The notes under the pieces are model-generated. The model worked only from the letters and a program-made list of their open reading frames with translations. It was not told where the DNA came from and ran no database searches. The position numbers and the translations under genes are program-made. From a virus, in IMG/VR virus record IMGVR_UViG_3300024519_000003, positions 1-44,081 of that record: DNA of 44,081 nucleotides; one strand, given 5' to 3'. Below, in pieces: positions 1 through 7,624 of this stretch (positions are counted from its first letter, which is position 1; the number at the start of each line of letters is the position of its first letter).

Positions 1-126
1 AAATAGGATTGGTTATATCCAGGCTATCAATAAAAAGCCTGTTTACCTTACTTATAAAAAACATGGGAAAACTTACAACTAAAGTAATAATTTGAATATT
101 ATTGGCATCTGTATTAGTTATTGTAG
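1..126. repeat. Terminal direct repeat (circular assembly overlap)
   Basis: These 126 bases are identical to 43945-44070. The repeat carries the 3' end of the last gene and the start of the first, so both genes become continuous when the ends are joined. It therefore marks a circular map or assembly overlap, not a biological repeat between two loci. It could also be a short terminal redundancy, which read coverage would resolve. Confidence 0.9.
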
Positions 127-413
127 TTTGATTCTTTCAATCTAAGAAGGTCATATCACAACAAAATGATCTTATAGCTAGACAATCTACTGTTATCAGT
201 AATTCTATTACATGACCAGACGCTAAATCTAAGAAAACACTAGATGAGATAAGAAAAGAGATGTCTGAGGAAAAAGAAAATATAGAAGAACTGAAAACAT
301 TAAAAATTGAAGTGGATCAAAACTTGTTTGATGCAGAAACAAATTATATGTTATTGTTAGATGCTGCCAATATTGTTAAATGAGATTTAAAAGAATCTTT
401 TTGATTGAATTAG
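63..413 (+). CDS. Membrane-anchored coiled-coil protein, spanin-like
   Basis: 116 aa with three in-frame TGA codons read as Gly. One N-terminal membrane segment (about residues 7-25) is followed by a charged, probably coiled-coil domain rich in Lys and Glu. It overlaps the peptidoglycan hydrolase at 380-922 by 34 bases. A single membrane anchor, a coiled coil and a lysin neighbour are the layout of an inner-membrane spanin (Rz-like), but no diagnostic motif is visible and the role is inferred. A truncated second copy of its start lies at 44007-44081 because the window wraps. Confidence 0.75.
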
Positions 414-922
414 ACCCAAATGTAGTGTCAGCGCATTATATTGAAAGTCAAGAAACTGGTACTGAAACAATAATAGAACCAATCAAGGTACACAATGCAC
501 CTGTTGAAGAAATTAAAGTGAAGTACGCTGAATGAGATGATAGATATAAGAAAGTCGGTCATCTAATGAATATATTTACAGAAGAAGAGAAAAAATATAT
601 ATGAGAACAATGTCTCCATACGCCAGATCCTGTGCGTTGTAAAGCTATCATAACCCATACTTGCTATCAAGAAACACATTGCGGTAAAGCTTGAGTTGGT
701 ACTAGAAATAATCTATTTGGTGTATATAATTCACACTACAAAAACTTCCCTAGTTATGATACTAGACTAGATGCAATAAAGGAATGGTTAGATAAATATA
801 ATACATATCGATATAATAACTCATGTAGTCAGATGATTACTAGATCAAGATATTGTGTAAGTTGATGCAATGATCGAATACCTAACTGTCAAAATACATT
901 TAATAAGTTTAAACATTGATAA
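380..922 (+). CDS. Glucosaminidase / lysozyme-like endolysin
   Basis: 180 aa, TGA=Gly. Residues about 85-145 look like the glucosaminidase (GH73-like) fold: a likely catalytic Glu (E98 in YQETHCGK), then GTRNNLFGVY, then the SYDTRLDAIKEW segment typical of these peptidoglycan hydrolases. Six or more Cys residues sit around the core and could form disulphides. No clear signal peptide. It overlaps a membrane-anchored coiled-coil gene upstream, and its TAA overlaps a tiny membrane ORF downstream. It probably cleaves host peptidoglycan during lysis. A second lysin, an amidase, is encoded on the other strand at 4392-4985. Confidence 0.8.
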
Positions 923-996
923 TGAAATTTATTATATGATTACTAGTATGATTAATTATATGATCTTGGATTAATATATTATTGTATTATACATAA
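922..996 (+). CDS. Tiny membrane peptide
   Basis: 24 aa, nearly all hydrophobic, with three TGA=Gly codons. The ATG shares its A with the stop of the lysin gene, as in other coupled genes of this phage. A single membrane span with no loop could assist lysis. It is too short for family assignment, and it may be a chance ORF. Confidence 0.4.
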
Positions 997-1239
997 TACC
1001 ACGCCCTGGGTAAGGCACTAAAAGACCTATTCTGATAATATCATGGGTGGTTTATTAGATAAGGTAGCACATGTCGACAATGTATTCTGTGCTATCTCTA
1101 TTCTCACAATGAGTCTAAAGATTTGTATGGGTTAGATTGTAAAAATATCTGCGGGTCTTGCTTGGGTTTATATGTGGGGTAACTGGAGCCTTAAGGTTCG
1201 ATTCCTTAATACTTCGATTATTTATATTTATATATATCT
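997..1239 (+). other. Non-coding stretch with structured-RNA signals
   Basis: No convincing ORF in either code. Visible pairings are TAATACCAC with GTGG..TATTA (about 994-1057), a TAGCACA/TGTGCTA hairpin around 1065-1096, and a tRNA T-arm-like TAAGG-TTCGATT-CCTTA at about 1192-1208. No acceptor stem matching the ATACTTC that follows could be found upstream, so it is not a complete tRNA. Possibly a degraded tRNA or part of a larger folded transcript. Confidence 0.4.
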
Positions 1240-1392
1240 ATGGACGATAAAACCAGAGAGCAACTTAAGATGGTTATTAAGCATCTAAACGAAAACCACC
1301 ATCCACACACTACACTAATCATAACACCATCTTGATGGGAACTAATGGAATGAGTAGAATCACAAAAAGTAACTGAATTTATCAAAGACTAA
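1240..1392 (+). CDS. Small unknown protein
   Basis: 50 aa, two TGA=Gly codons. N-terminal charged helix, a His-rich HHPHTT stretch, then LIITPSGWELMEGVE. No family recognised. It is followed after 22 bases by another small gene on the same strand. Confidence 0.6.
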
Positions 1393-1414
1393 TTTTTATT
1401 AGACGTTCTTCCTA

Positions 1415-1654
1415 ATGGATTTCACATGAGAATATATCACAGAAATTATTATTAAAAAGTGACAGATAAAATCACTCGAGAAAGCAAAAAAAATAGCAAA
1501 AGCTATTGAGACTATAGAAATGGAATGTGGTATACATGAATGTAAAATCACATTTTCTGAATGCTTCTTTTGTCCAGATATAGATCTTAATAAACTAATT
1601 GATACTCCAATGGAAGAATGTCTAAAAGAGATCATAGAGATATGTAATAATTAA
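1415..1654 (+). CDS. Small Cys-containing protein, unknown
   Basis: 79 aa, two TGA=Gly. Lys/Glu-rich helices and six Cys spread along the chain (ECGIHEC, SECFFCPD, EECLKE, EICNN). This could be metal-binding, but the spacing does not match a known finger. Same transcriptional direction as the flanking small genes. No family recognised. Confidence 0.7.
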
Positions 1655-1739
1655 ATTCTATGGTATTTGATAGGGTTAAAGCCTATCAGTGCCAGATATT
1701 CTGATCCTATAATAGGAGGGGGTAATGATCCTCCTATAT
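1655..1739 (+). other. Two hairpins ahead of the tRNA-like element
   Basis: Two stem-loops: GATAGG/CCTATC (1669-1687) and ATAGGAGG/CCTCCTAT (1712-1737, 8 bp). Neither is followed by a T-run, so they are unlikely to be terminators. The second ends two bases before the tRNA-like element and could be a processing signal. Confidence 0.5.
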
Positions 1740-1826
1740 GAAGCGGTAGTGTAATGGTAACACGTAAGTATTCAACTATCTAACGGTAGGGCTTGTATAC
1801 TTAGGTTCGACTCCTAAGTTGCTTCG
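1740..1826 (+). tRNA. tRNA-like element with abnormal anticodon arm containing UCA
   Basis: Acceptor stem GAAGCGG/TTGCTTC (two G-U pairs), a D-arm GTGT-AATGGTA-ACAC with the GG of the D-loop, and a T-arm TTAGG-TTCGACT-CCTAA are all present, with G at the discriminator position. The central arm is too long: between GTAAGT and GCTTGT lies ATTCAA followed by a 14-base hairpin (CTATC-TAAC-GGTAG). If that hairpin is an insert, the loop reads A-U-UCA-A-G, an anticodon that would decode UGA. It could be a UGA-Gly tRNA, a pseudo-tRNA or a tRNA mimic. No CCA is encoded. Confidence 0.5.
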
Positions 1827-1835
1827 AATATGTGT

Positions 1836-1999
1836 TATAGCAACAAAAGTATGGTATGAATGGCGAAAGTATAGACGCTAGCTGAAGAAAAACAGTGATG
1901 TTGGCAAGTAACGAGAGTCTTGCAAGGGATTGGTATTCCTACGAACAACACAAATGCAAGGAGAAAGGCCTTGCTTCATGCCATACTTTTGTTGCCATA
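1836..1999 (+). ncRNA. Large folded RNA closed by a 25-base-pair stem
   Basis: 1836-1860 pairs with 1975-1999 with only one mismatch and one G-U. Inside, a TGTTG/CAACA stem encloses two hairpins (GCAAG..CTTGC and GGGAT-TGGT-ATTCC), followed by a GCAAGG/CCTTGC hairpin just before the closing stem. There is no ORF. The nested arrangement looks like a functional non-coding RNA. I do not recognise a known family. The strand is assumed from the neighbours. Confidence 0.65.
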
Positions 2000-2029
2000 G
2001 TACAATGTTTTAATTTTTGAAATGATATT

Positions 2030-2287
2030 ATGAGGGTAAAATTATTAAAATTAAATTGATATAAAAGTGTAACAAAAATAGAAGCAGTATATTTTCAATG
2101 AAAGCATGTGGCTAATATAGATTGAGAAATAATAATAGTTGATGACTATACACCAATAAATAAAGGAAATTATTTTGCTAATGATAAAGAAGGAATAAAG
2201 TATCTTATAAAAGATTTAAAGAGTAGTATAGATTATCACACTGATGCAATGATGAAATACCAATCTTTGTTAGAAAGTATTGAATAA
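2030..2287 (+). CDS. Small unknown protein
   Basis: 85 aa, three TGA=Gly. The N-terminal half alternates basic and hydrophobic residues (KVTKIEAVYFQGKHVANIDG style strands) and the C-terminal half is helical and charged. It starts directly after the folded RNA at 1836-1999 and ends just before another RNA hairpin cluster. No family recognised. Confidence 0.75.
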
Positions 2288-2293
2288 ATAATA

Positions 2294-2351
2294 GCCGATG
2301 GACACTAATGTCCGTCTCATGTCAAGATCTAGCCTAAAGCTAGAGATTGGC
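2294..2351 (+). promoter_or_regulatory. Multi-hairpin leader before UGA-free gene
   Basis: Two hairpins, GATGGACA-CTAA-TGTCCGTC (2297-2316, 8 bp) and TCTAGC-CTAAA-GCTAGA (about 2328-2344), sit between GCC and GGC arms (2294, 2351) that can close a three-way junction. No T-run follows. Its place immediately upstream of the gene at 2379 suggests a 5' leader element. The hammerhead core motifs are absent. Confidence 0.45.
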
Positions 2352-2378
2352 GATTAACTAACCAAAACAAAATTAAAA

Positions 2379-2687
2379 ATGATTAAAAAGATTCTATGCT
2401 TATTGTTACTTGTAAACACCGCTTACGCTCAACAAGTAGATACTGTATACTCAGATACTACAATTACAATTGCATTCATTAATGTGTGCACAGGGAATAT
2501 TGATTTACCTGACACAGTGACACAATTAATGCAAGATACCTCAAACAAGGTGACTATTAAATTGTTTCATGAAGGTGAATGTATTCTTGATAATAAATCT
2601 TGGGGGTGCTTGAGAATTTATAAGGCAACGGTAACGATTAGGACTTACGCAACAAAACTAAAACTTAAAACAAATGAAAAAAAGTAA
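2379..2687 (+). CDS. Secreted small protein, UGA-free
   Basis: 102 aa with a Sec signal peptide: MIKK, a Leu/Val-rich core, then a likely cut after AYA before QQVDT. The mature part is a Thr/Val-rich beta-like domain with three Cys. It contains no in-frame TGA and its three glycines use GGG, GGT, GGG, unlike its surroundings. The A-rich upstream sequence without Shine-Dalgarno and the AYAQ signal peptide resemble Bacteroidota genes, so transfer is suspected. It overlaps the next gene by 14 bases. Function unknown. Confidence 0.75.
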   Translation: MIKKILCLLLLVNTAYAQQVDTVYSDTTITIAFINVCTGNIDLPDTVTQLMQDTSNKVTIKLFHEGECILDNKSWGCLRIYKATVTIRTYATKLKLKTNEKK

Positions 2688-3081
2688 AGAAAAGTATGAA
2701 GACCATCATGTGATTTTCGTAGCTGCCGAAGGCTATAATTGGCCTGAGAACATCATTAGAGTGACTGTGAGTGATCATAAATTAATTCACCAAACTCTAA
2801 ATATTCCATACCAGAAAATTAGAACTTTCCGTATGAATACGAATCACATGGTACACAAGAATTCACAGGAGTTTATTAGAGAGCTCAAAAAGGTTCATTT
2901 AGCCTTTTTTGCTAATCTAAATAAGCTTCCACAGAGATTACAACATCAGATGCGTGATTCTATTAGATCACAAACCCTAAGGATTATTAGGGAATACAAA
3001 CTTGAATTAAAGACTCCAGATTACGATTCTGATCTATTCTCTTGGATTCGATCATTTCATTATTCCTTGTTATTAAGGTAA
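2674..3081 (+). CDS. Possible HNH-like small protein, UGA-free
   Basis: 135 aa, rich in His, Arg and Lys, readable in the standard code. The DHHV...NIIRV...DHKLIHQTL pattern (H-H, N, H..H) resembles short HNH-type proteins that are common in candidate-phyla bacteria, but this is a weak visual match. The C-terminal half is a basic helix. Only one glycine (GGC), no TGA. Overlap with the preceding gene suggests the two moved together. Confidence 0.65.
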   Translation: MKKSKEKYEDHHVIFVAAEGYNWPENIIRVTVSDHKLIHQTLNIPYQKIRTFRMNTNHMVHKNSQEFIRELKKVHLAFFANLNKLPQRLQHQMRDSIRSQTLRIIREYKLELKTPDYDSDLFSWIRSFHYSLLLR

Positions 3082-3127
3082 ATACTATTATCATCATATA
3101 ATACATTTATTGTTTATGGAGACAATT

Positions 3128-3814
3128 ATGAAATGAGATATATTCTGAGATTGGGTTAAAACATGAGAGACGATTAAAAAACCACTTAGTTCTTGAAGGA
3201 TGATGATTTATGATGAATGTATTTGTATTTGCTGAACAAAGAAGCCAGTACAGAGATATCATCTAAAAAGTTGAGCTTCAGTTAATTGTTGATGTAAGAG
3301 AGCTGAAAGGACAAGGAAATTATGAAAGTCTCAAACTACGCATTGATTGGCAGACACTAGAATATATCGTAAGTTTTCTTCAATAAAGACAAGGTGTACA
3401 AATAAATTGACTAATGGATACGATAATTATTGATGACGTTGAATTAAATGTTTGTGGGTAGATTTCAAATCATTTCGAGATGATATGTGAGAATCATATC
3501 TGAAACACTGTAAAATACATTGAGCCGATAAAACTACTATCGATCGCATCGATTGTAATTGAAACTACTGTAAAGAAAATTGTAAATGGGCGACACGGCA
3601 AGAGCAACAAAACAATAGAAGAAACAATACTAATGTTACTTATAAAGAAAAAACGCAAACTATTACTCAACGAGAAAGACAATTATGAGTTAGGGTGTGA
3701 TTTATAAGAGATAGATTAAAATATTGACGATCTATTAAAGATGCTATTGAAGTGCCGAATTTGTGATGACGTTGAAAAAAATTAAAGGACTATAAAAAAT
3801 GAAAGTTGAAATAA
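3128..3814 (+). CDS. HNH homing endonuclease (AP2/HNH phage type)
   Basis: 228 aa. The C-terminal two thirds carry the classic phage HNH pattern: NYGGRGI, SFRDDMGES, then the TIDRIDCNGNY strand and KENCKWATRQEQQNNRR. N-terminal Cys pairs (CICICG, NCGCK) suggest a zinc ribbon. Of 23 glycines I count 22 as TGA and one as GGA, and the GGRG motif is TGA TGA CGT TGA. This makes the gene one of the clearest proofs of the code. Such endonucleases cut DNA and spread by homing. A GGAG lies upstream of the start. Its 3' end overlaps the next ATG. Confidence 0.93.
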
Positions 3815-3963
3815 CACAAATTGGAAACTATTATCACGTCTATAATTTAGATGGCAACGAAGAAATATGGGTCACTACAAACAGATTCGCATTGTTCTTA
3901 GCTATCATAATTAATGGGTGGGATATACAAAAACAAACAGATGAAGACGATAGTAAAAGGTAA
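3799..3963 (+). CDS. Small unknown protein, UGA-free
   Basis: 54 aa, overlapping the end of the HNH gene by 16 bases. Short beta-like N-terminus (EITQIGNYYHVYN), then a hydrophobic helix (RFALFLAIIINGW) and an acidic tail. Its three glycines use GGA, GGC and GGG, with no TGA. No family recognised. Confidence 0.6.
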   Translation: MKVEITQIGNYYHVYNLDGNEEIWVTTNRFALFLAIIINGWDIQKQTDEDDSKR

Positions 3964-3964
3964 G

Positions 3965-4081
3965 ATGAAAAATCTTAAAAACAAACTTGCAAAGAAAAAG
4001 ATCAAACAAAAAGGTAGCGGTAAACGTTGCTGGTGTGGCAAACCTGCTCTAAGGTCAGGGTACTGTCCAGATCATTTATAA
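3965..4081 (+). CDS. Mini zinc-ribbon protein, UGA-free
   Basis: 38 aa. A Lys-rich N-terminus precedes CWCGKPALRSGYCPDH, a compact Cys/His cluster (C-x-C ... C-x-x-H) like a one-knuckle zinc ribbon. Four glycines use GGT, GGT, GGC and GGG. It starts 2 bases after the preceding stop and is followed by a clear terminator. Probably a nucleic-acid-binding peptide. Role unknown. Confidence 0.65.
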   Translation: MKNLKNKLAKKKIKQKGSGKRCWCGKPALRSGYCPDHL

Positions 4082-4088
4082 ACAATTA

Positions 4089-4117
4089 GAGGTGAGTTAT
4101 ATACTTGCCTCTTTTTT
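4089..4117 (+). terminator. Rho-independent terminator
   Basis: Nine-pair stem GAGGTGAGT/ACTTGCCTC (two G-U pairs), loop TATAT, followed by six T. It closes the rightward accessory genes, although one more small rightward ORF follows. Confidence 0.8.
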
Positions 4118-4132
4118 ATCCTTATATATCTT

Positions 4133-4264
4133 ATGAGACTAACACGAGATGAAAAACTAATTGAAGGATTGTTAAAAGAGGTGCAACTCAAAAAAATAAC
4201 AAAAGAAAAAGCAAATCATCTAATTGATAAAATAAGGGAATTAAAAAAATCTCTACCAAATTAA
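4133..4264 (+). CDS. Small charged helical protein
   Basis: 43 aa, almost entirely Lys/Glu/Leu helix. One glycine (GGA), no TGA. It is the last rightward gene before the convergent leftward amidase. No family recognised. It could be a small DNA- or protein-binding helix or a chance ORF. Confidence 0.5.
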   Translation: MRLTRDEKLIEGLLKEVQLKKITKEKANHLIDKIRELKKSLPN

Positions 4265-4391
4265 TGATAGAGATAGTATTAATAGTATAAAAAGTATTAT
4301 ATTAGTGATATTATCGCTCAAATCCATGGTTGCACCGTAACATAAATTTAAATAAGAATAGTGATTAGGTTGAGTGGTATATTTTATCAAC

Positions 4392-4985
4392 TTAGTCTTT
4401 TTTTGATGCTTTTTCTGATAAGATAGCGATCAAAAATGTCATTTCAGATAATTTGTCTTCTATTGATAGATCTTTGATTCTTTCAAGGAAAGCTTCAGGG
4501 TCTTTAAATATTCTATTATCTATAGGAGTCTTTCAATGGACTTTTCTTCGCATGCTTTCATAGAACAACATTTCTTTTAATCTATTAAGATCTAAATTTC
4601 TTCATGGACAACTCTTTGTTGCGTATTCATTATGTCAGTGAATAGAGACTTTTGGATATTTAGACAGTATTTTGATTGCTGATTTATATTGTGCCTCTGT
4701 TGGTTTCTCGTTATCGAAGTTACCAGTAAAACAAATACCTATACTTTCTTTGTTTATTTTAAGGTTACTTGCATGATACCCTACTTCGTTTATTCATCTA
4801 GTTTGTTGATAAGAGCCATCTCAAGCAATCACGTAATGGTAACTAATATGTAAACCTAAAGAGTTTTTGTTTGGATGTAATCTCTTTTTGTGGTTCGCAT
4901 TAAATGACTTTATAGACTTTGCTAAGGTCTGATCACGACTAGATACGGAATGATGAATAATAGCTTTGTTTATTGTTCTAGACAT
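4392..4985 (-). CDS. N-acetylmuramoyl-L-alanine amidase (Amidase_2) endolysin
   Basis: 197 aa. It begins at the catalytic domain: AIIHHSVSS with zinc ligand H11, GYHASNL, the ESIGICFTGNF strand, then SIHGHNEYATKSCPGR carrying the second His ligand and the Cys ligand (C126). The CPG glycine is TGA. Residues about 140-197 form a charged tail. The enzyme cuts the amide bond between muramic acid and the peptide. I chose the ATG that overlaps the holin-like stop by 8 bases; an in-frame ATG at 5012 is an alternative. It ends the leftward block. Confidence 0.92.
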
Positions 4986-5190
4986 CTTTTGGGTTTGAGT
5001 TAGATAAATCATTGTTTGCGTTTGTTGTTGTTCCTTTGAAGTAAGAACCAAACACCATACTTATAATAGGTATAAAGCTATCTTCTGAAACAATTCATAA
5101 TCAGGTCAATAAACACAAGGCTAAAGTTAATATCAGTAATACTATTTTTGTTGCACTATTTAGTATGTTAGAAACAAATTCTTTAATCAT
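4978..5190 (-). CDS. Holin-like small membrane protein
   Basis: 70 aa with a strongly hydrophobic segment (about residues 15-35), a second mildly hydrophobic stretch (FIPIISMVFG) and a polar C-terminal tail. It sits directly before the amidase with overlapping stop and start, the usual holin-lysin order. It would make the membrane permeable to, or accessible for, the lysin. Assignment rests on topology and position only. Confidence 0.7.
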
Positions 5191-5467
5191 AATATCCGTT
5201 ATTAGTACATAAATCTTCACATGGTATTCAATCTGAATCCCTATCTAAATAAGTGTGTCATATTACATACCGCAATATAGCTGTATTACAATCTAATAAC
5301 ATATCACATGTTACTGCCTTATTTAAATCTATTATCTTTTCTCATACTACAAATTGGTTAGAGTTTGAGCCTCAATTATATGTTACTACTTGACTTGTCT
5401 GTAAAAAAAGAAAAACACTTAATATAAATACAATTATAATAAGTGTGATTATTGTTTTTGTGTACAT
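5183..5467 (-). CDS. Excalibur-type calcium-binding membrane protein
   Basis: 94 aa. N-terminal membrane segment or signal anchor (residues 5-23), then a domain ending in YLDRDSDGIPCEDLC, which matches the excalibur motif (DxDxDGxxCE) of extracellular calcium-binding proteins. Four TGA=Gly. The last bases overlap the holin-like start. Probably displayed outside the membrane and part of the lysis cassette. Its role there is unknown. Confidence 0.75.
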
Positions 5468-5476
5468 TGCTATGTA

Positions 5477-5710
5477 TTATTTAGAATGAATAGAGTCTGT
5501 TTTTTGATATATAATCTCAACCATATCATGAGTCTTTTTTATTAGACTGTCTCACTCATTGTCATGTATCCCATCGTGTATTGTGTCAATCTTGTGATGA
5601 GTCTTCCTATGTGACAATATTACTAAAAATAATATAATAATCAATAGTATCATTATTATCAACACAATAATGCTAGGGTCAGAATATATATCATTTAAGA
5701 CTTCTCTCAT
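5477..5710 (-). CDS. Small membrane protein with coiled tail
   Basis: 77 aa: short N-terminus, one long Ile/Leu-rich membrane segment (about residues 13-33), then a charged helical tail with several His (HRKTHHK, IHDGIHDNEG). Located between two other membrane proteins of the lysis cassette, overlapping the upstream gene by 4 bases. Could be an accessory holin or antiholin. No family motif. Confidence 0.7.
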
Positions 5711-6054
5711 GTTTTACAAGGCAGTGATATAAACTTTTCTTTCAATGATTCCATTTCGTTATTCATTTTATCTCTATATTTATCTTGGTTATTTTCCATA
5801 TTCTGCATTGATTCAATAATCTTCTCAAGAGATGATGAAACTTTATAAATAAACTCAAACATTTTATCCTTATCTTTGGTGTTTTGAGTTCTCAATATTC
5901 ATATAGTTATGTTTTTGTCATCAATCATCTTGTCTTTGCTAGATAGTAACGTTTTTGTTAACCAAATCAAGGCTATTAGACTCAAAACTAATACAGAACC
6001 GATTGGTCATCATCACAAAATGTCTTGTAGTGCTGTATCGGCTATGTTTTCCAT
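5707..6054 (-). CDS. BhlA/UviB-like holin candidate
   Basis: 115 aa. N-terminal ALQDILGGGPIG followed by one membrane segment (about 18-36) and a long charged coiled coil (SKDKMIDDKN onward). The ALQ-G-P start, single span and coil recall BhlA/UviB-type holins. Three consecutive TGA codons encode the GGG. First gene of the lysis cassette after the structural genes. Moderately sure of the holin role. Confidence 0.7.
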
Positions 6055-6077
6055 TAGCTTTAATTATATAAAATAAA

Positions 6078-7295
6078 TTATCTCTTTTCAATTACATAAA
6101 AGCTATCTAGCTCAGCCGTAATGTTTCAGCTTCAAGTTAAATTAGCTACTTGTAGCTTAATATAATCATTTTGATTTAGAAACACTGTATTTGATGAAAT
6201 ATTGAAATATCAGACATCTCTTCCTCATTGTAAATTATTTATTGTCCTTGTTATAATTCTTCAATCTTCAAACATTGAAGTAGCATCTCTCCATATAACA
6301 ATTTTTAATGAAACATCATTATTTTGGTTAGACTCAAGAATTAGTTGTCAGCTGATTGATATTTCTAAAGGGTCTCAAATATTTCTTAATTGTCACTGAG
6401 AAGGAGAATCAAAGTGCTGTAAGTTGCTAGCGGAAAAAGTTCAATTAAGATCCACAAATGTGTTTGAGGAAGTAATATTTGTTGTGACTTCTGCATCAAT
6501 ATTAATTAGTCATCACATAGTAGTGTTAAACAATCATTTATTACCAGCCCATATAGAAGAAGTATTTGTATGATCTATATTAGGTGATATAGTTGAGTCC
6601 ATTGGATCAAAAACCCCATTCCTTGACACTATCGCTCCTTGTATCTGTAAGGTTGAAGGATTTGGCAAATTTACATCACTAAAATCAATAAATGGTGCAG
6701 TAGATCCAAGATCTATATTCATATCTGTTAAGAATCTTGATTGCATTGTAAATCATACCCCAGCCCTAAATATTGCATCAACCATTGCATTGTCTAATCA
6801 GCGAGTAATAGATGTTGTTATTCTGGCTCATCAAGACCAAGTTCAAGTAAATGTTAAAGAAGGTGTTCATCAAAATCTCCCAGTTCAAGATTCCAATAAT
6901 TGTCTATAGCTATCTATTGACCCTAAACTAGTACAATTATTGTAATTAATCGCTATTAACTCCAATGCTTCAAATCATGTCAAACTTGATATATCAAAAA
7001 CTTGAGAATTTGATCCACTAACTTCTATTTGCAAATTATCCCACACTAAATTTCAACTCCCTCAAACAGGACTAGTAAACATTGTGTAGTTGGCATCATT
7101 ACAAACCAATCAAGACAAATCAAAATTATGTCACGATAAGTACAAACCTCAAGCAGGCACTTCAATACTTATTCAAAGTCACGTCAAATCAATTACTCCA
7201 TCTAAAAAATAGACAAAATCAGAAGAAAGTCATCAAGATAATTGACTTGCCTCAATTATTACTTTTTTTGCTTTAGATACTACATGCTCTGCCAT
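6078..7295 (-). CDS. Tail-associated structural protein
   Basis: 405 aa, rich in Gly, Ser, Thr and Asn with about 30 TGA=Gly. Segments such as TDMNIDLGSTAPFIDFS and NPSTLQIQGAIVSRNGVF closely resemble proteins encoded beside tail fibres in Bacteroidota phages. Presumably a beta-rich distal tail or fibre component. It lies between fibre genes and the lysis cassette. Confidence 0.75.
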
Positions 7296-7306
7296 TTATT
7301 GCATTG

Positions 7307-7624
7307 TTATTTTTTAAAAGAAATAGTATGTATTTTTTTGTAATCAACATCAATAATCTTATTTACATCTCTGAATGTCCTTAGACAACATTTCGGTAGT
7401 GGTTTTATAGATTCATCTATTCACATTATTTTTCATGATTGATTTTTTACAACTGATCAACGCTTAATTAGGTCTCAACTAATAATATCACCCTTCTTTA
7501 GTTTTATTGTTTGAGGTACTCTTGCTAATATATCCTCATCGCTACTGCCCTCAACAGGCAATAGCTTATAGTGTGAAGAAATTTTTAATTTTTGATCCAT
7601 TCTTATAAGAATATTGTTGCTCAT
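7307..7624 (-). CDS. Small structural-region protein, unknown
   Basis: 105 aa, basic, with an acidic patch (PVEGSSDEDI) and KKGDIISGDLIKRGS. Its ATG shares one base with the stop of the 737-aa gene, so it is translationally coupled to a tail gene. May be a fibre chaperone or a minor tail protein. No family recognised. Confidence 0.7.

Noticed and set aside
1043-1135. 30-aa ORF starting MGGLLDKVAHVDN
   Set aside because: No initiation signal, short, and it lies across RNA hairpins.
1740-1826. Selenocysteine tRNA
   Set aside because: UCA and an extended acceptor/T stack recall tRNA-Sec, but the D-arm is the normal short type, there is no long variable arm, and no selenoprotein machinery is visible.
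2294-2351. Hammerhead ribozyme
   Set aside because: A three-way junction is possible, but the CUGAUGA and GAAA core motifs are missing.
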